Of a DNA stretch of 12,974 nucleotides, positions 6,853 to 12,974 are shown piece by piece. The notes beneath the pieces were generated by a model. That model did no database searches and was not told where the DNA came from. It worked only from the letters and a program-made list of their open reading frames with translations. Where the stretch lies: positions 1 to 12,974 of the forward strand of contig WJIO01000264.1 in NCBI GenBank assembly GCA_014730235.1. The letters are read 5' to 3'. A program made the translations under genes and the position numbers. Within the stretch, counting starts at the first letter, position 1; each line of letters starts with the position of its first letter. Source of the stretch: Candidatus Poribacteria bacterium. Its GTDB lineage: Bacteria; Poribacteria; DTPJ01; WJIO01.

Positions 6853-7908
6853 TCAAAAAACAAACATAACTTTATTAAAAAATTCCTGTTTTTTATACAT
6901 CATATCAAATACTTCCACAGCTTGTTTAAGATTAAATCTGTGGGTAATGAGGTTTTCCAGATCAAGAGCTTTGGAACTCATAAATTGCAGAGCCGTTTTC
7001 CATTCGTTTTTAGGAACAGCCGTAAAGCTTGAGTTCCACGTTCCGTATATCGTCAACTGCCCCCTGAGAATGGCTGAAGCTGTCTTTTCAGGTATAGTAA
7101 CGTTTCCGCTAACATTACCCATAAGAACGACTTTACCCAGCTTTCTTACTATCCTTAATGACTGTTCAAATGTGACAGGGGTGCCGGCAGCTTCTATACA
7201 TAAATCTGCGCCTATGCCACCGGTTTCTTTGATTACTGTCTCAACAGGATCGTTTCGCCTTGAATTGATACAGTTCTTAAAACCGTAATCCTTTGCGACA
7301 GAGAGTTTTTCATCCACTATATCCGTGACAAATACCCGACCAGCGCCGCAGATTCTCGCCCACTGAGCCAATATTATACCTATAGGGCCTGCGCCCAGAA
7401 TTACAACGTTATCACCGGCATCCACTCCCGATCTCCTGAGGGCATGAAGGGCAACAGAAGCAGGTTCGGTCATTGCAGCCCATTCAAAACTGACGTTATC
7501 GGGAACTTTTACGAGATTCGCTATGGGAGCAGTTATATACTCCGCAAATCCGCCGTCAGTTCTGGAACCGAGGTAATCGTAATTATCACATTGGGCGTAT
7601 TCGCCGATCTGGCAGTATGGACATTTTCTACAAGGAATTAGCGGAAATACAGCCACCTTATCACCGGCTTTAAAATCAGTGGAAATATCTGAATTAATTT
7701 CGGATATCTCACCGGCAAACTCATGCCCCGGTATCAATGGGAACGAGTAAGTTCCCTTTTTCTTGACCCGCGGTACATCTGAACCACACACGCCAGCAGC
7801 TTTGACTTTAATCAGCGTTTCCCCCGGATTAAGTTCTGGAACAGGTACATCCTCGTAGCGCAGATCACCAACGGCATGAAGCACCGCCGCTTTCATTTTT
7901 TCAGGCAT
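6853..7908 (-). CDS. GatD-like zinc dehydrogenase (galactitol-1-phosphate 5-dehydrogenase family)
   Basis: 351 aa medium-chain dehydrogenase. The first domain reads like galactitol-1-phosphate 5-dehydrogenases: GVCGSDVPRV (39-48), a PLIPGHEFAGEI stretch (57-68), AVFPLIPCRKCPYC (86-99), and DYLGSRTDGGFAEY (111-124). The C-terminal GTWNSSF (289-295) and the ITHRF (321-325) plus QEFFNKV (341-347) signatures also fit that group. Catalytic zinc: C41, H62-E63, E148. Structural zinc: C93, C96, C99, C107. Rossmann loop GAGPIG (172-177), with D196 at the end of the second strand, indicating NAD. ATG at 7908 overlaps the end of cooC by 8 nt and has AGGAGA 11 nt upstream. A second in-frame ATG at 7896, where MKAAVLH begins, is also conceivable but lacks its own site. 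Members of this group act on several polyols and polyol phosphates, and no PTS or phosphorylating gene is nearby, so the substrate is open. Confidence 0.88.
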   Translation of the reverse strand: MPEKMKAAVLHAVGDLRYEDVPVPELNPGETLIKVKAAGVCGSDVPRVKKKGTYSFPLIPGHEFAGEISEINSDISTDFKAGDKVAVFPLIPCRKCPYCQIGEYAQCDNYDYLGSRTDGGFAEYITAPIANLVKVPDNVSFEWAAMTEPASVALHALRRSGVDAGDNVVILGAGPIGIILAQWARICGAGRVFVTDIVDEKLSVAKDYGFKNCINSRRNDPVETVIKETGGIGADLCIEAAGTPVTFEQSLRIVRKLGKVVLMGNVSGNVTIPEKTASAILRGQLTIYGTWNSSFTAVPKNEWKTALQFMSSKALDLENLITHRFNLKQAVEVFDMMYKKQEFFNKVMFVF

Positions 7909-8686
7909 TATTAAATAAATCTCCTAATTCATTAAAAATTTCTCTAAATTTACCCTTAAAATCCGATTTTATATCGTAAGGGGAAATTCCCTCTAAATCA
8001 GCTTCTACAAGCTTTTCGTCATAAGGTAGAAAACCCATTATTTTAAAATCTGCAAGATTTGATCTTATTATTTCTTTTGTTTTATCGTTTCTTATTTTGT
8101 TACCAATAACAGCTATCTGTGGAATTCCTATACCATGTGCTAAATCCCTGATGCGTTCTGCCGTCTCAAAGCTCAACTTCCCCGGTTCTACCACGATAAT
8201 CAGCAGATCAACGGCCTCTCCTGTGCCTCTGCTGAGGTGCTCGATTCCGGCTTCCATATCCATGATAATTATATCATCAGTCTTTAACAGCAGGTGCTTC
8301 ATCAACTCACGAATAAAGGCATTTTCGGCGCAGTAACATCCACTTCCGCCCTCTTTTACAGAGCCTACCTGAAGGAATCTGACACCTTTATGCAAAATGC
8401 TGAATTTTTCAGGAATATCATCAACCTTTGGTCTGGATTTAAAGAAAGTGCCAAATACACCAAAGTCCTTAGCTCCGGTTCTATCCTTGATCATATCTTT
8501 CATCTCAGATAGAGGTTTTATATTCTCTATCTGTTTATCTGACAGACCTATACACCTGGCCAGGCTGGAATCGGGATCCACATCAACAGCCAGAATATTA
8601 TAATCATTCTCGGCATACATCCGGGCCAGCATACCTGCTATAGTGCTTTTCCCCACACCCCCCTTTCCTGCTACCGCTATTTTCAT
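7901..8686 (-). CDS. CooC-type nickel-insertion ATPase (carbon monoxide dehydrogenase maturation factor family)
   Basis: 261 aa P-loop ATPase of the MinD/NifH class. The deviant Walker A is GKGGVGKST (7-15), with K8 and K13. DVDPDSSLA (35-43) is the switch I region. The CooC hallmark is GSGCYCAEN (114-122), whose C117-x-C119 pair binds nickel or zinc at the dimer interface in characterised CooC. DMEAGIEHLSRGT (143-155) and VVEPGKLSFETA (165-176) follow, both typical. The length matches CooC. Known CooC proteins use ATP hydrolysis to deliver nickel to the C-cluster of CO dehydrogenase, but no such gene is in the window. ATG at 8686 is preceded by GGTGA. The GatD-like gene overlaps its last 8 nt, so the two are translationally coupled. 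It heads a three-gene run with two zinc dehydrogenases. Family assignment is firm; the client protein is unknown. Confidence 0.88.
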   Translation of the reverse strand: MKIAVAGKGGVGKSTIAGMLARMYAENDYNILAVDVDPDSSLARCIGLSDKQIENIKPLSEMKDMIKDRTGAKDFGVFGTFFKSRPKVDDIPEKFSILHKGVRFLQVGSVKEGGSGCYCAENAFIRELMKHLLLKTDDIIIMDMEAGIEHLSRGTGEAVDLLIIVVEPGKLSFETAERIRDLAHGIGIPQIAVIGNKIRNDKTKEIIRSNLADFKIMGFLPYDEKLVEADLEGISPYDIKSDFKGKFREIFNELGDLFNNA

Positions 8687-8758
8687 TATAGTTCACCGTT
8701 ATTTTGGGAGAATTTGCTAATCCCCCATTCAAGCCAGAAAAACCATTTATTCTACTAC

Positions 8759-8788
8759 ATTATTTGCAAATTTTTCCGTAAAAGTCAA
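8759..8788 (-). promoter_or_regulatory. Candidate sigma70-type promoter of the cooC operon
   Basis: On the minus strand TTGACT (8788-8783) and AATAAT (8764-8759) are separated by 18 nt; each hexamer matches consensus in 5 of 6 positions. Transcription would start near 8752 and leave a leader of about 65 nt before the cooC ATG. The 132-nt gap 8687-8818 otherwise shows no clear hairpin or repeat. Confidence 0.45.
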
Positions 8789-8818
8789 TAACAAACTCAA
8801 ACAAGAGCATTTAACTGA

Positions 8819-9154
8819 TCAATTAGCAATGATAATCATATATTTAAGCGTTTCAGGCCCGGGGTTGCTAATGCCGTGCATTTTTGGACCTTCTACAAAC
8901 ACAGCCGTATTTGGGCCAGCTTTAAAGGACACTCCCTCCAATGTGATCCGGGCTTCGCCCTCGAGGATAAAGAAAATTTCTTCCCCTTCATGAGTATGTT
9001 CCTCATGGGCTCGCATACCGGGTTTTATTACAGATATGTGCATCTTGAGCTTTTTTGCACCTATGGTTTCATCTACATAAATTTTGGCATATCCCTCTGG
9101 ATCTTCAGGCTTTCCTCTTAACCTTGCTTTGTCCCATGAAATTACAGATGCCAT
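8819..9154 (-). CDS. Small single-domain cupin protein
   Basis: 111 aa, one cupin_2-type beta barrel. Motif 1 runs from PGMRAHEEHTHEGEEIFFI to G66, with metal-binding candidates H53, H55 and E59. Motif 2 reads GPKMHGISNPG (89-99) with H93 and the conserved N97. Such small cupins act as sugar isomerases or epimerases, dioxygenases or sensors; nothing here decides which. The start is ATG at 9154, because AAAGGA lies 7 nt upstream and the cupin homology begins just after. A longer reading frame extends to 9325 but that extension lies inside the upstream oxidoreductase gene. The gene follows the Gfo/Idh/MocA gene by 28 nt and probably shares its transcript and pathway. Confidence 0.85.
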   Translation of the reverse strand: MASVISWDKARLRGKPEDPEGYAKIYVDETIGAKKLKMHISVIKPGMRAHEEHTHEGEEIFFILEGEARITLEGVSFKAGPNTAVFVEGPKMHGISNPGPETLKYMIIIAN

Positions 9155-9182
9155 AATAATGTCCTTTCTATATTTGGTTAAT

Positions 9183-10172
9183 TTACTTAATAACGCCGGA
9201 TGCCCGGAGGACAGTTTCCTGGACAATAAATTCATGATCAAGGCTTCTGTCCGGTTTTTTCTCACCTCTGATGTCCGCCACCAGGGCCACCAGTTCGCCG
9301 TCATATCTGGACCGTTTTTCCACATTTACAACCTGCCAGCCTTTTACAAAATTTCCCCTGGCTTCATGCAGACACAGCCTGACAGTTGGATTTTGCCTGG
9401 GTTCAATAGGTTCCATTATAACACTGCCCTTTGTTCCATACACCTCAAATCTTCGGGCTTCAAAAGCCCCTACTTCCAGGGCTGATGATTCCAAATGTGC
9501 TATGGCCTTGTCATATTCAAAGACTGCCATGCAATTGTCCTTGAATTCTGGATGCTTGCCCAACTCGTTCCTTAAAAATGGTGTTACTTTATTTGGCCTT
9601 CCCAAAAGATAAACCACTATATCCGTCAGATGGCAAAGCAATTCAAAAAACATACCTCCGGGATATTCACTCAGGAAAATCCTTTGCTGGTTTTGATAAA
9701 GGCTGGACATGTGTCCCCGCACTGAGAAAATATTCCCCAGACTGCCCTCTTTTACCCTATCAAAAAGAAATTGGAAACCTGAGTTATAACGAAACATGTA
9801 ACCAAGCTGAACCATCAGATTTTTTTTCGCAGCTATATCCAGTATTTCCTGAAATACCTTCAGATCAGTTCCCGCCGGTTTATCAAGCCATACATGCTTG
9901 TCATGATTGACACACTCCCTGGCAAAAGTAAGGTTGTCCCTTACATATCCCTCCACAGCTACTGCTGATATAGATTCATCTTCCAGCATCTGATCCTTTG
10001 ATTCATACCATCTTACACCCTTATATACCTCTGCACCGGCTTTTTTCTCGTGCACTTTTGAATCAGGTTCAAATATTCCACAGAACTCTACGTTGGGATT
10101 TCTTTTCATAGCGTCGGTTTTGCCTGATGCATGGGCATGAGCTATACCGTATTGAGCCATTTTTACAGACAT
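9183..10172 (-). CDS. Gfo/Idh/MocA family oxidoreductase
   Basis: 329 aa, the usual length. Members oxidise, reduce or epimerise sugars and inositols using NAD(P). An N-terminal Rossmann domain (about 1-120) is followed by the alpha/beta substrate domain (about 121-329). The glycine-rich loop is unusual: MAQYGIAHAHASGK (5-18) in place of GxGxxG. I recall a sub-branch of the family with a similar Q-Y-G-x-x-H start, so this may be a normal feature of the subgroup. The EKP motif is DKP (97-99, in WLDKPAG). The catalytic-region motif reads GGMFFELLCHLTDI (172-185) with H181 and D184 where the family has its conserved His and acidic residue. ATG at 10172 is preceded by GGGAGGT. No signal peptide. 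The cupin gene follows 28 nt downstream. An operator-like palindrome lies 35-42 nt upstream of the start. Confidence 0.9.
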   Translation of the reverse strand: MSVKMAQYGIAHAHASGKTDAMKRNPNVEFCGIFEPDSKVHEKKAGAEVYKGVRWYESKDQMLEDESISAVAVEGYVRDNLTFARECVNHDKHVWLDKPAGTDLKVFQEILDIAAKKNLMVQLGYMFRYNSGFQFLFDRVKEGSLGNIFSVRGHMSSLYQNQQRIFLSEYPGGMFFELLCHLTDIVVYLLGRPNKVTPFLRNELGKHPEFKDNCMAVFEYDKAIAHLESSALEVGAFEARRFEVYGTKGSVIMEPIEPRQNPTVRLCLHEARGNFVKGWQVVNVEKRSRYDGELVALVADIRGEKKPDRSLDHEFIVQETVLRASGVIK

Positions 10173-10206
10173 TCTGTTACCTCCCCAAAAAATATTTTAA
10201 AAATGT

Positions 10207-10214
10207 AAACGTTT
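10207..10214. promoter_or_regulatory. LacI-type operator-like palindrome upstream of the Gfo/Idh gene
   Basis: AAACGTTT with its central CG, in the context TGTAAACGTTTTTT, resembles the TGTAAACGTTTACA operators of LacI-family sugar repressors; only the left half matches well beyond the core. It lies 35-42 nt upstream of the oxidoreductase ATG, a suitable place for repression. No LacI-family gene is in the window. Confidence 0.35.
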
Positions 10215-10240
10215 TTTTTCTTTTTGCGTTTATAGAAATA

Positions 10241-10329
10241 GTAAAACGAGTCTCGAATATAAAAACCAGCCTTAATACCTATAATGACTCATAGCATAGC
10301 TGGATACCCATCTGCGAGACTCGTTTAAC
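10241..10329. repeat. Nested inverted repeat (cruciform, structured RNA or paired operators)
   Basis: 10244-10255 (AAACGAGTCTCG) and 10315-10326 (CGAGACTCGTTT) are perfect 12-bp inverted repeats, 14 of 15 when extended to 10241-10255 and 10315-10329. Inside them CCAGC (10266-10270) pairs with GCTGG (10299-10303), and CTAT (10279-10282) with ATAG (10291-10294), all roughly sharing one centre near 10285. Each outer arm also contains its own 9-bp palindrome, CGAG-W-CTCG, centred at 10251 and 10319. The element lies upstream of the Gfo/Idh gene. Confidence 0.65.
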
Positions 10330-10353
10330 TTAACAAAATATCATTGCAGCCAA

Positions 10354-10435
10354 AATAACGAAAGCCGATCCCTGGTCTCCTTTTTAACTATCCCTTATAT
10401 AGTATTTTCCTCTCCTTGGATCGGCTTTTGTTATT
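10354..10435. repeat. Inverted repeat overlapping the 3' end of the CBM9-like gene, possible terminator
   Basis: 10354-10371 (AATAACGAAAGCCGATCC) and 10418-10435 (GGATCGGCTTTTGTTATT) are complementary at 17 of 18 positions, with a 46-nt loop that can form a small inner hairpin (ACTAT/ATAGT on the minus strand). The proximal arm includes the stop codon of the CBM9-like gene (TAA at 10433-10431). On the minus-strand transcript the stem follows directly after the coding region and is followed by UUAUUUU, so it may end transcription. The long loop is unusual for a simple intrinsic terminator. Confidence 0.55.
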
Positions 10436-11513
10436 CGCTGACCCACACTCGTCCATCATGGCTGATATGCCAGATGCCTTTCTTACCATTAGCATCAATC
10501 TTTTCAACTGTAATTTCATATCCACTTTGAGTTGTCTGCATCAGGGGATTTCCCTCAATATTATCAAGACCAAGCTCTTCCAGACTTTTCGCCCAACTTC
10601 CATAAGCATCCTTATAATCTTTTTGGGCATAATATATACGCTGTAGCAAAAAGCGAATCGGTAAAGAGGGATCGGGTCTGAATTTGTCTTTTCCAAATTC
10701 GGCGGTGGAGAACTGCACAAAACCCCATTTCTCCGGGCGGTGCATATCTATCACACCTTGGGGCGACCATATCCAGTTATTTTCCCGCTTTTTGGGAATC
10801 TTTTTATATTTACCATCAACAACTTCAATATCCCATTCGACCCTAGAAAAATTGATACGCCATTGATCCCCATTTTCCGGCGGTGTCTTACGATGAGCAC
10901 ATTCAGATAGTATCTCCCATGGAAAAGCCAATTCCACCGACCAACCTTTATCAGTATCGCTGGGGTTGTTTATAGTTCCATCCACATATACACCTATCTT
11001 AAGACCGGGGATTTCCCAGCTATCCACAGCCGGCCCACCATCTTTATATGGTTTTATAAGCAGCAGATCCCACTCCGTACCAAAGGCATTAAGCTCAATC
11101 TCGTAATACTGATGGCTGTCGCCATCGGGATCGATAAAAATTTCAAAATCGTTGTCATAGAAAATAACGCTGTCATGCTCTGTAAGAGTAGCCCATACAT
11201 GTGGTTCTTCCAGTTGCGCACCAATATAAAAACAATTGTCATCCCATAGCATCTTGGCTCGGGTTTGATACGTGGGTTTGGGTTTTACGTCGCCTTCAAT
11301 ATCGGCAAAATCCTCAGTCCATGGGGCTTTTTGCCATGAATCCTCCTCCAGCTTTCCATCAATATTGATAGGGCTTAAAGCCCGATAACAAACATAATTC
11401 CTGGGCTTGATACGTTCCATTTTTTCCCAATCCTCAGACCAACGAGCCTCCAGAGATGTCACACCAATAAATATAAAAATCAAAACAAATTCAGCGAATA
11501 CAATCAGCTTCAT
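10431..11513 (-). CDS. Secreted CBM9-like carbohydrate-binding protein
   Basis: 360 aa. A signal peptide (MKLIVFAEFVLIFIFIGVTSLEA, cleavage near residue 23) sends it across the inner membrane; there is no lipobox Cys. The CBM9-like domain occupies about residues 40-275: it opens with YRALSPINIDGKLEEDSW, continues with AKMLWDDNCFYIGAQLEEPHV and DNDFEIFIDPDGD, then the family-typical YYEIELNAFGTEWDLLL, KGWSVELAFPW, WRINFSRVEW, and NNWIWSPQGVIDMHRPEKWG. The last 80 or so residues form a tail without a domain I recognise. These proteins are taken to bind sugars or line up with secreted glycan-degrading systems; catalytic activity is not shown. ATG at 11513 has an AGGAGA site. It follows the ABC-F gene by 14 nt. 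The inverted repeat at 10354-10435 overlaps its stop. Confidence 0.87.
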   Translation of the reverse strand: MKLIVFAEFVLIFIFIGVTSLEARWSEDWEKMERIKPRNYVCYRALSPINIDGKLEEDSWQKAPWTEDFADIEGDVKPKPTYQTRAKMLWDDNCFYIGAQLEEPHVWATLTEHDSVIFYDNDFEIFIDPDGDSHQYYEIELNAFGTEWDLLLIKPYKDGGPAVDSWEIPGLKIGVYVDGTINNPSDTDKGWSVELAFPWEILSECAHRKTPPENGDQWRINFSRVEWDIEVVDGKYKKIPKKRENNWIWSPQGVIDMHRPEKWGFVQFSTAEFGKDKFRPDPSLPIRFLLQRIYYAQKDYKDAYGSWAKSLEELGLDNIEGNPLMQTTQSGYEITVEKIDANGKKGIWHISHDGRVWVSE

Positions 11514-11527
11514 AAATATCTCCTATG

Positions 11528-12974
11528 TTAATTTAACTGATCCCGCATCCTCAAATAATGTTCATAACCACCGGCATATGAATGTAATTGACCATGCTTT
11601 ATTTCAATAACCCTTTGGGCTATTCTGGACAGCAAATGCCTGTCGTGGGATACCATTATCACTGTTCCTTTATACGTTTCCAGAGCTTCTTCCAGCACTT
11701 CTATGGATGGAATATCCAGGTGATTTGTAGGCTCATCCAGAACCAGCAGATTTGCCTTTGTATATACTAGCTTTGACAGCACAACCCGGTTTTTCTCACC
11801 GCCGCTCAGATTATCAATCTTCTTGAAAGCTTTATCTCCCCGGAACATAAGCTTTGACAGCAAATACATAGTCTCTTCATTTGATAAATCCGTATTACCA
11901 CCAAGTTCGCTGTAAATTGTATTATCCGGCTTTAACCCTCGCTGTTCCTGGTCAAAATAGCTTATAAGCAGATTTTCGCCCAGATTCACCTCGCCTCCTG
12001 TAGGTTCCTCAAGACCCAGGATAATTCTCAACAATGTGGTTTTACCCGAACCGTTAGGACCTACAATAGCAACATTTTCTCCCCATCTAATATTTAAATC
12101 CACTTTTGAAAATAACACGTTATCGCCGTAACTTTTGGACAGGTTCACAAATTCAACCACCATCTCACCGCTGCGCTTCTGGAATTCCAGATTAAGCTGC
12201 ATTTTGGTTTTTTTCCGGGGTTTATCAATTAAATCCATGCGATCCAGTGTTTTTTTCATGCTTCTTACCTGACCGGAGAACTTGGATGACTTTCCCTTTA
12301 CACTCCAGGAGCGCAAGGTTGCAATAGCCTCTTCAAGATGGGCTATTTCCTGCTGTTGATTGACATAATCATAGTGCTGCTTTATACGTTCTCGCTCTTT
12401 TTGATCTGCATAATATGAGTAATTGCCATTATACTGACGCAGTTTTCCGAATTCAAGCTCTATGGTTTTTTCAGTAACTTCATCCAGCAGGTAGCGATCA
12501 TGGGATACCATCAAAAGAGTTCCCCTGTAATTCCTGAGAAAGTTCCCAAGCCATTCCATAGCATCCACATCCAGGTGATTCCCTGGTTCATCCAGCAGTA
12601 AAAGATCAGGTTGTTTTAATAATGCCCTGGCCAATTGTGCTCTGGATTTCTGACCTCCACTGAGGGCTGATGCAGGCAATTCCATATCCGAAGATTTAAA
12701 ACCCATTCTGTGCAGAATTGTCTCCAAACGGTATTCATAACGATACCCATCACGGCTTTGGAATCTGGATTGCAGAACGTCATATCGATTCATAACCTCT
12801 GCAAGTCTGTTCTTATCACCTTTAAGCGTCTCCATCTCAATTTCCAGCTTTTCAATCTGGGCTTTCATGGCCAGTATTTCATTATCGCAGATTTCCTCCC
12901 GCAGGCTTTTGGATTCGTCAAACCGGGCTTCCTGGGCCACATATCCAATCCGCAGCTCGGGATTAATCCTCACC
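11528..12974 (-). CDS. ABC-F family ATPase, C-terminal about 480 residues (5' end beyond the window)
   Basis: A soluble two-domain ABC-F protein cut at the right edge; the missing N-terminal part (roughly 60-80 residues) would carry the first Walker A. Positions count from the first in-window codon. First ATPase domain: RIGYVAQE (8-15, Q-loop), LSGGQKSRAQLARALL (104-119, signature), DLLLLDEPGNHLD (123-135, Walker B), SHDR (157-160). A charged linker follows (about 185-265; the P-site tRNA-interaction region in family members). Second domain: GPNGSGKTT (305-313), LSGGEKNR (389-396), LVLDEPTNHLD (410-420), SHDR (442-445). There are no membrane segments. ABC-F proteins act at the ribosome in translation or drug protection; the subgroup (Uup, EttA, YdiF or other) is not decided. 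One site reads DEPGNHLD instead of the usual DEPTNHLD. The GTG at 12973 aligns within the family's interior, so it is not the real start. Confidence 0.9.
   Translation of the reverse strand, partial: VRINPELRIGYVAQEARFDESKSLREEICDNEILAMKAQIEKLEIEMETLKGDKNRLAEVMNRYDVLQSRFQSRDGYRYEYRLETILHRMGFKSSDMELPASALSGGQKSRAQLARALLKQPDLLLLDEPGNHLDVDAMEWLGNFLRNYRGTLLMVSHDRYLLDEVTEKTIELEFGKLRQYNGNYSYYADQKERERIKQHYDYVNQQQEIAHLEEAIATLRSWSVKGKSSKFSGQVRSMKKTLDRMDLIDKPRKKTKMQLNLEFQKRSGEMVVEFVNLSKSYGDNVLFSKVDLNIRWGENVAIVGPNGSGKTTLLRIILGLEEPTGGEVNLGENLLISYFDQEQRGLKPDNTIYSELGGNTDLSNEETMYLLSKLMFRGDKAFKKIDNLSGGEKNRVVLSKLVYTKANLLVLDEPTNHLDIPSIEVLEEALETYKGTVIMVSHDRHLLSRIAQRVIEIKHGQLHSYAGGYEHYLRMRDQLN

Noticed and set aside
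9155-9325. N-terminal extension of the cupin frame by 57 codons
   Set aside because: It lies inside the Gfo/Idh coding region in another frame, has no cupin homology, and the ATG at 9154 has a good AAAGGA site at the correct distance.

Overview
The window reads as chromosomal DNA from an uncultivated, polysaccharide-using bacterium with moderately low GC (AT-rich intergenic stretches, A/T-leaning codons). Taxonomy cannot be fixed from this sequence. The mix of a cytoplasmic GH88 hydrolase, a CBM9-like secreted protein, a Gfo/Idh/MocA oxidoreductase with a cupin, several sugar/polyol dehydrogenases and scattered palindromic repeats resembles what is seen in Poribacteria, Latescibacteria or PVC-type genomes. 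That is an impression, not a result. Standard ATG/GTG starts and clear Shine-Dalgarno sites are present throughout. All genes but one lie on the minus strand.

Layout in minus-strand transcription order, right to left. (1) An ABC-F ATPase cut by the right edge (11528-12974) is followed 14 nt later by a secreted CBM9-like protein (10431-11513). (2) A 257-nt gap holds two inverted-repeat structures and a LacI-type operator-like palindrome. (3) A Gfo/Idh/MocA oxidoreductase (9183-10172) is followed by a small cupin (8819-9154). (4) From a promoter-like sequence at 8759-8788 run a CooC-type nickel-insertion ATPase (7901-8686), a GatD-like zinc dehydrogenase (6853-7908, overlapping cooC by 8 nt) and a second zinc dehydrogenase (5789-6829). 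(5) A 183-nt repeat-bearing gap is followed by coaD (5123-5605) and a large hybrid sensor-kinase-like protein (2865-5108). (6) The only plus-strand gene, a small secreted protein (2189-2812), has a perfect-consensus sigma70-type promoter. (7) A 646-nt repeat-rich gap separates it from a GH88 unsaturated glucuronyl hydrolase (151-1542) and the start of a LarA-like gene running off the left edge (1-127).

The likely theme is sugar, polyol and uronate catabolism. GH88 releases unsaturated uronic acid from polysaccharide-lyase oligosaccharides. LarA-family enzymes racemise or epimerise 2-hydroxy acids, including some sugar acids. The dehydrogenases and the Gfo/Idh enzyme would interconvert sugars or polyols.

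The points most worth a second look are these. The sensor kinase has Asn where the phospho-accepting His should be and eroded ATP-binding motifs, yet an intact receiver domain. The CooC-type nickel ATPase sits in an operon with two zinc dehydrogenases and no visible carbon monoxide dehydrogenase. Two copies of a modular palindromic repeat, a large fold-back element and a nested hairpin lie in the gaps. I did not find convincing evidence for a wholly new multi-gene system, RNA genes, CRISPR arrays or transposase genes.
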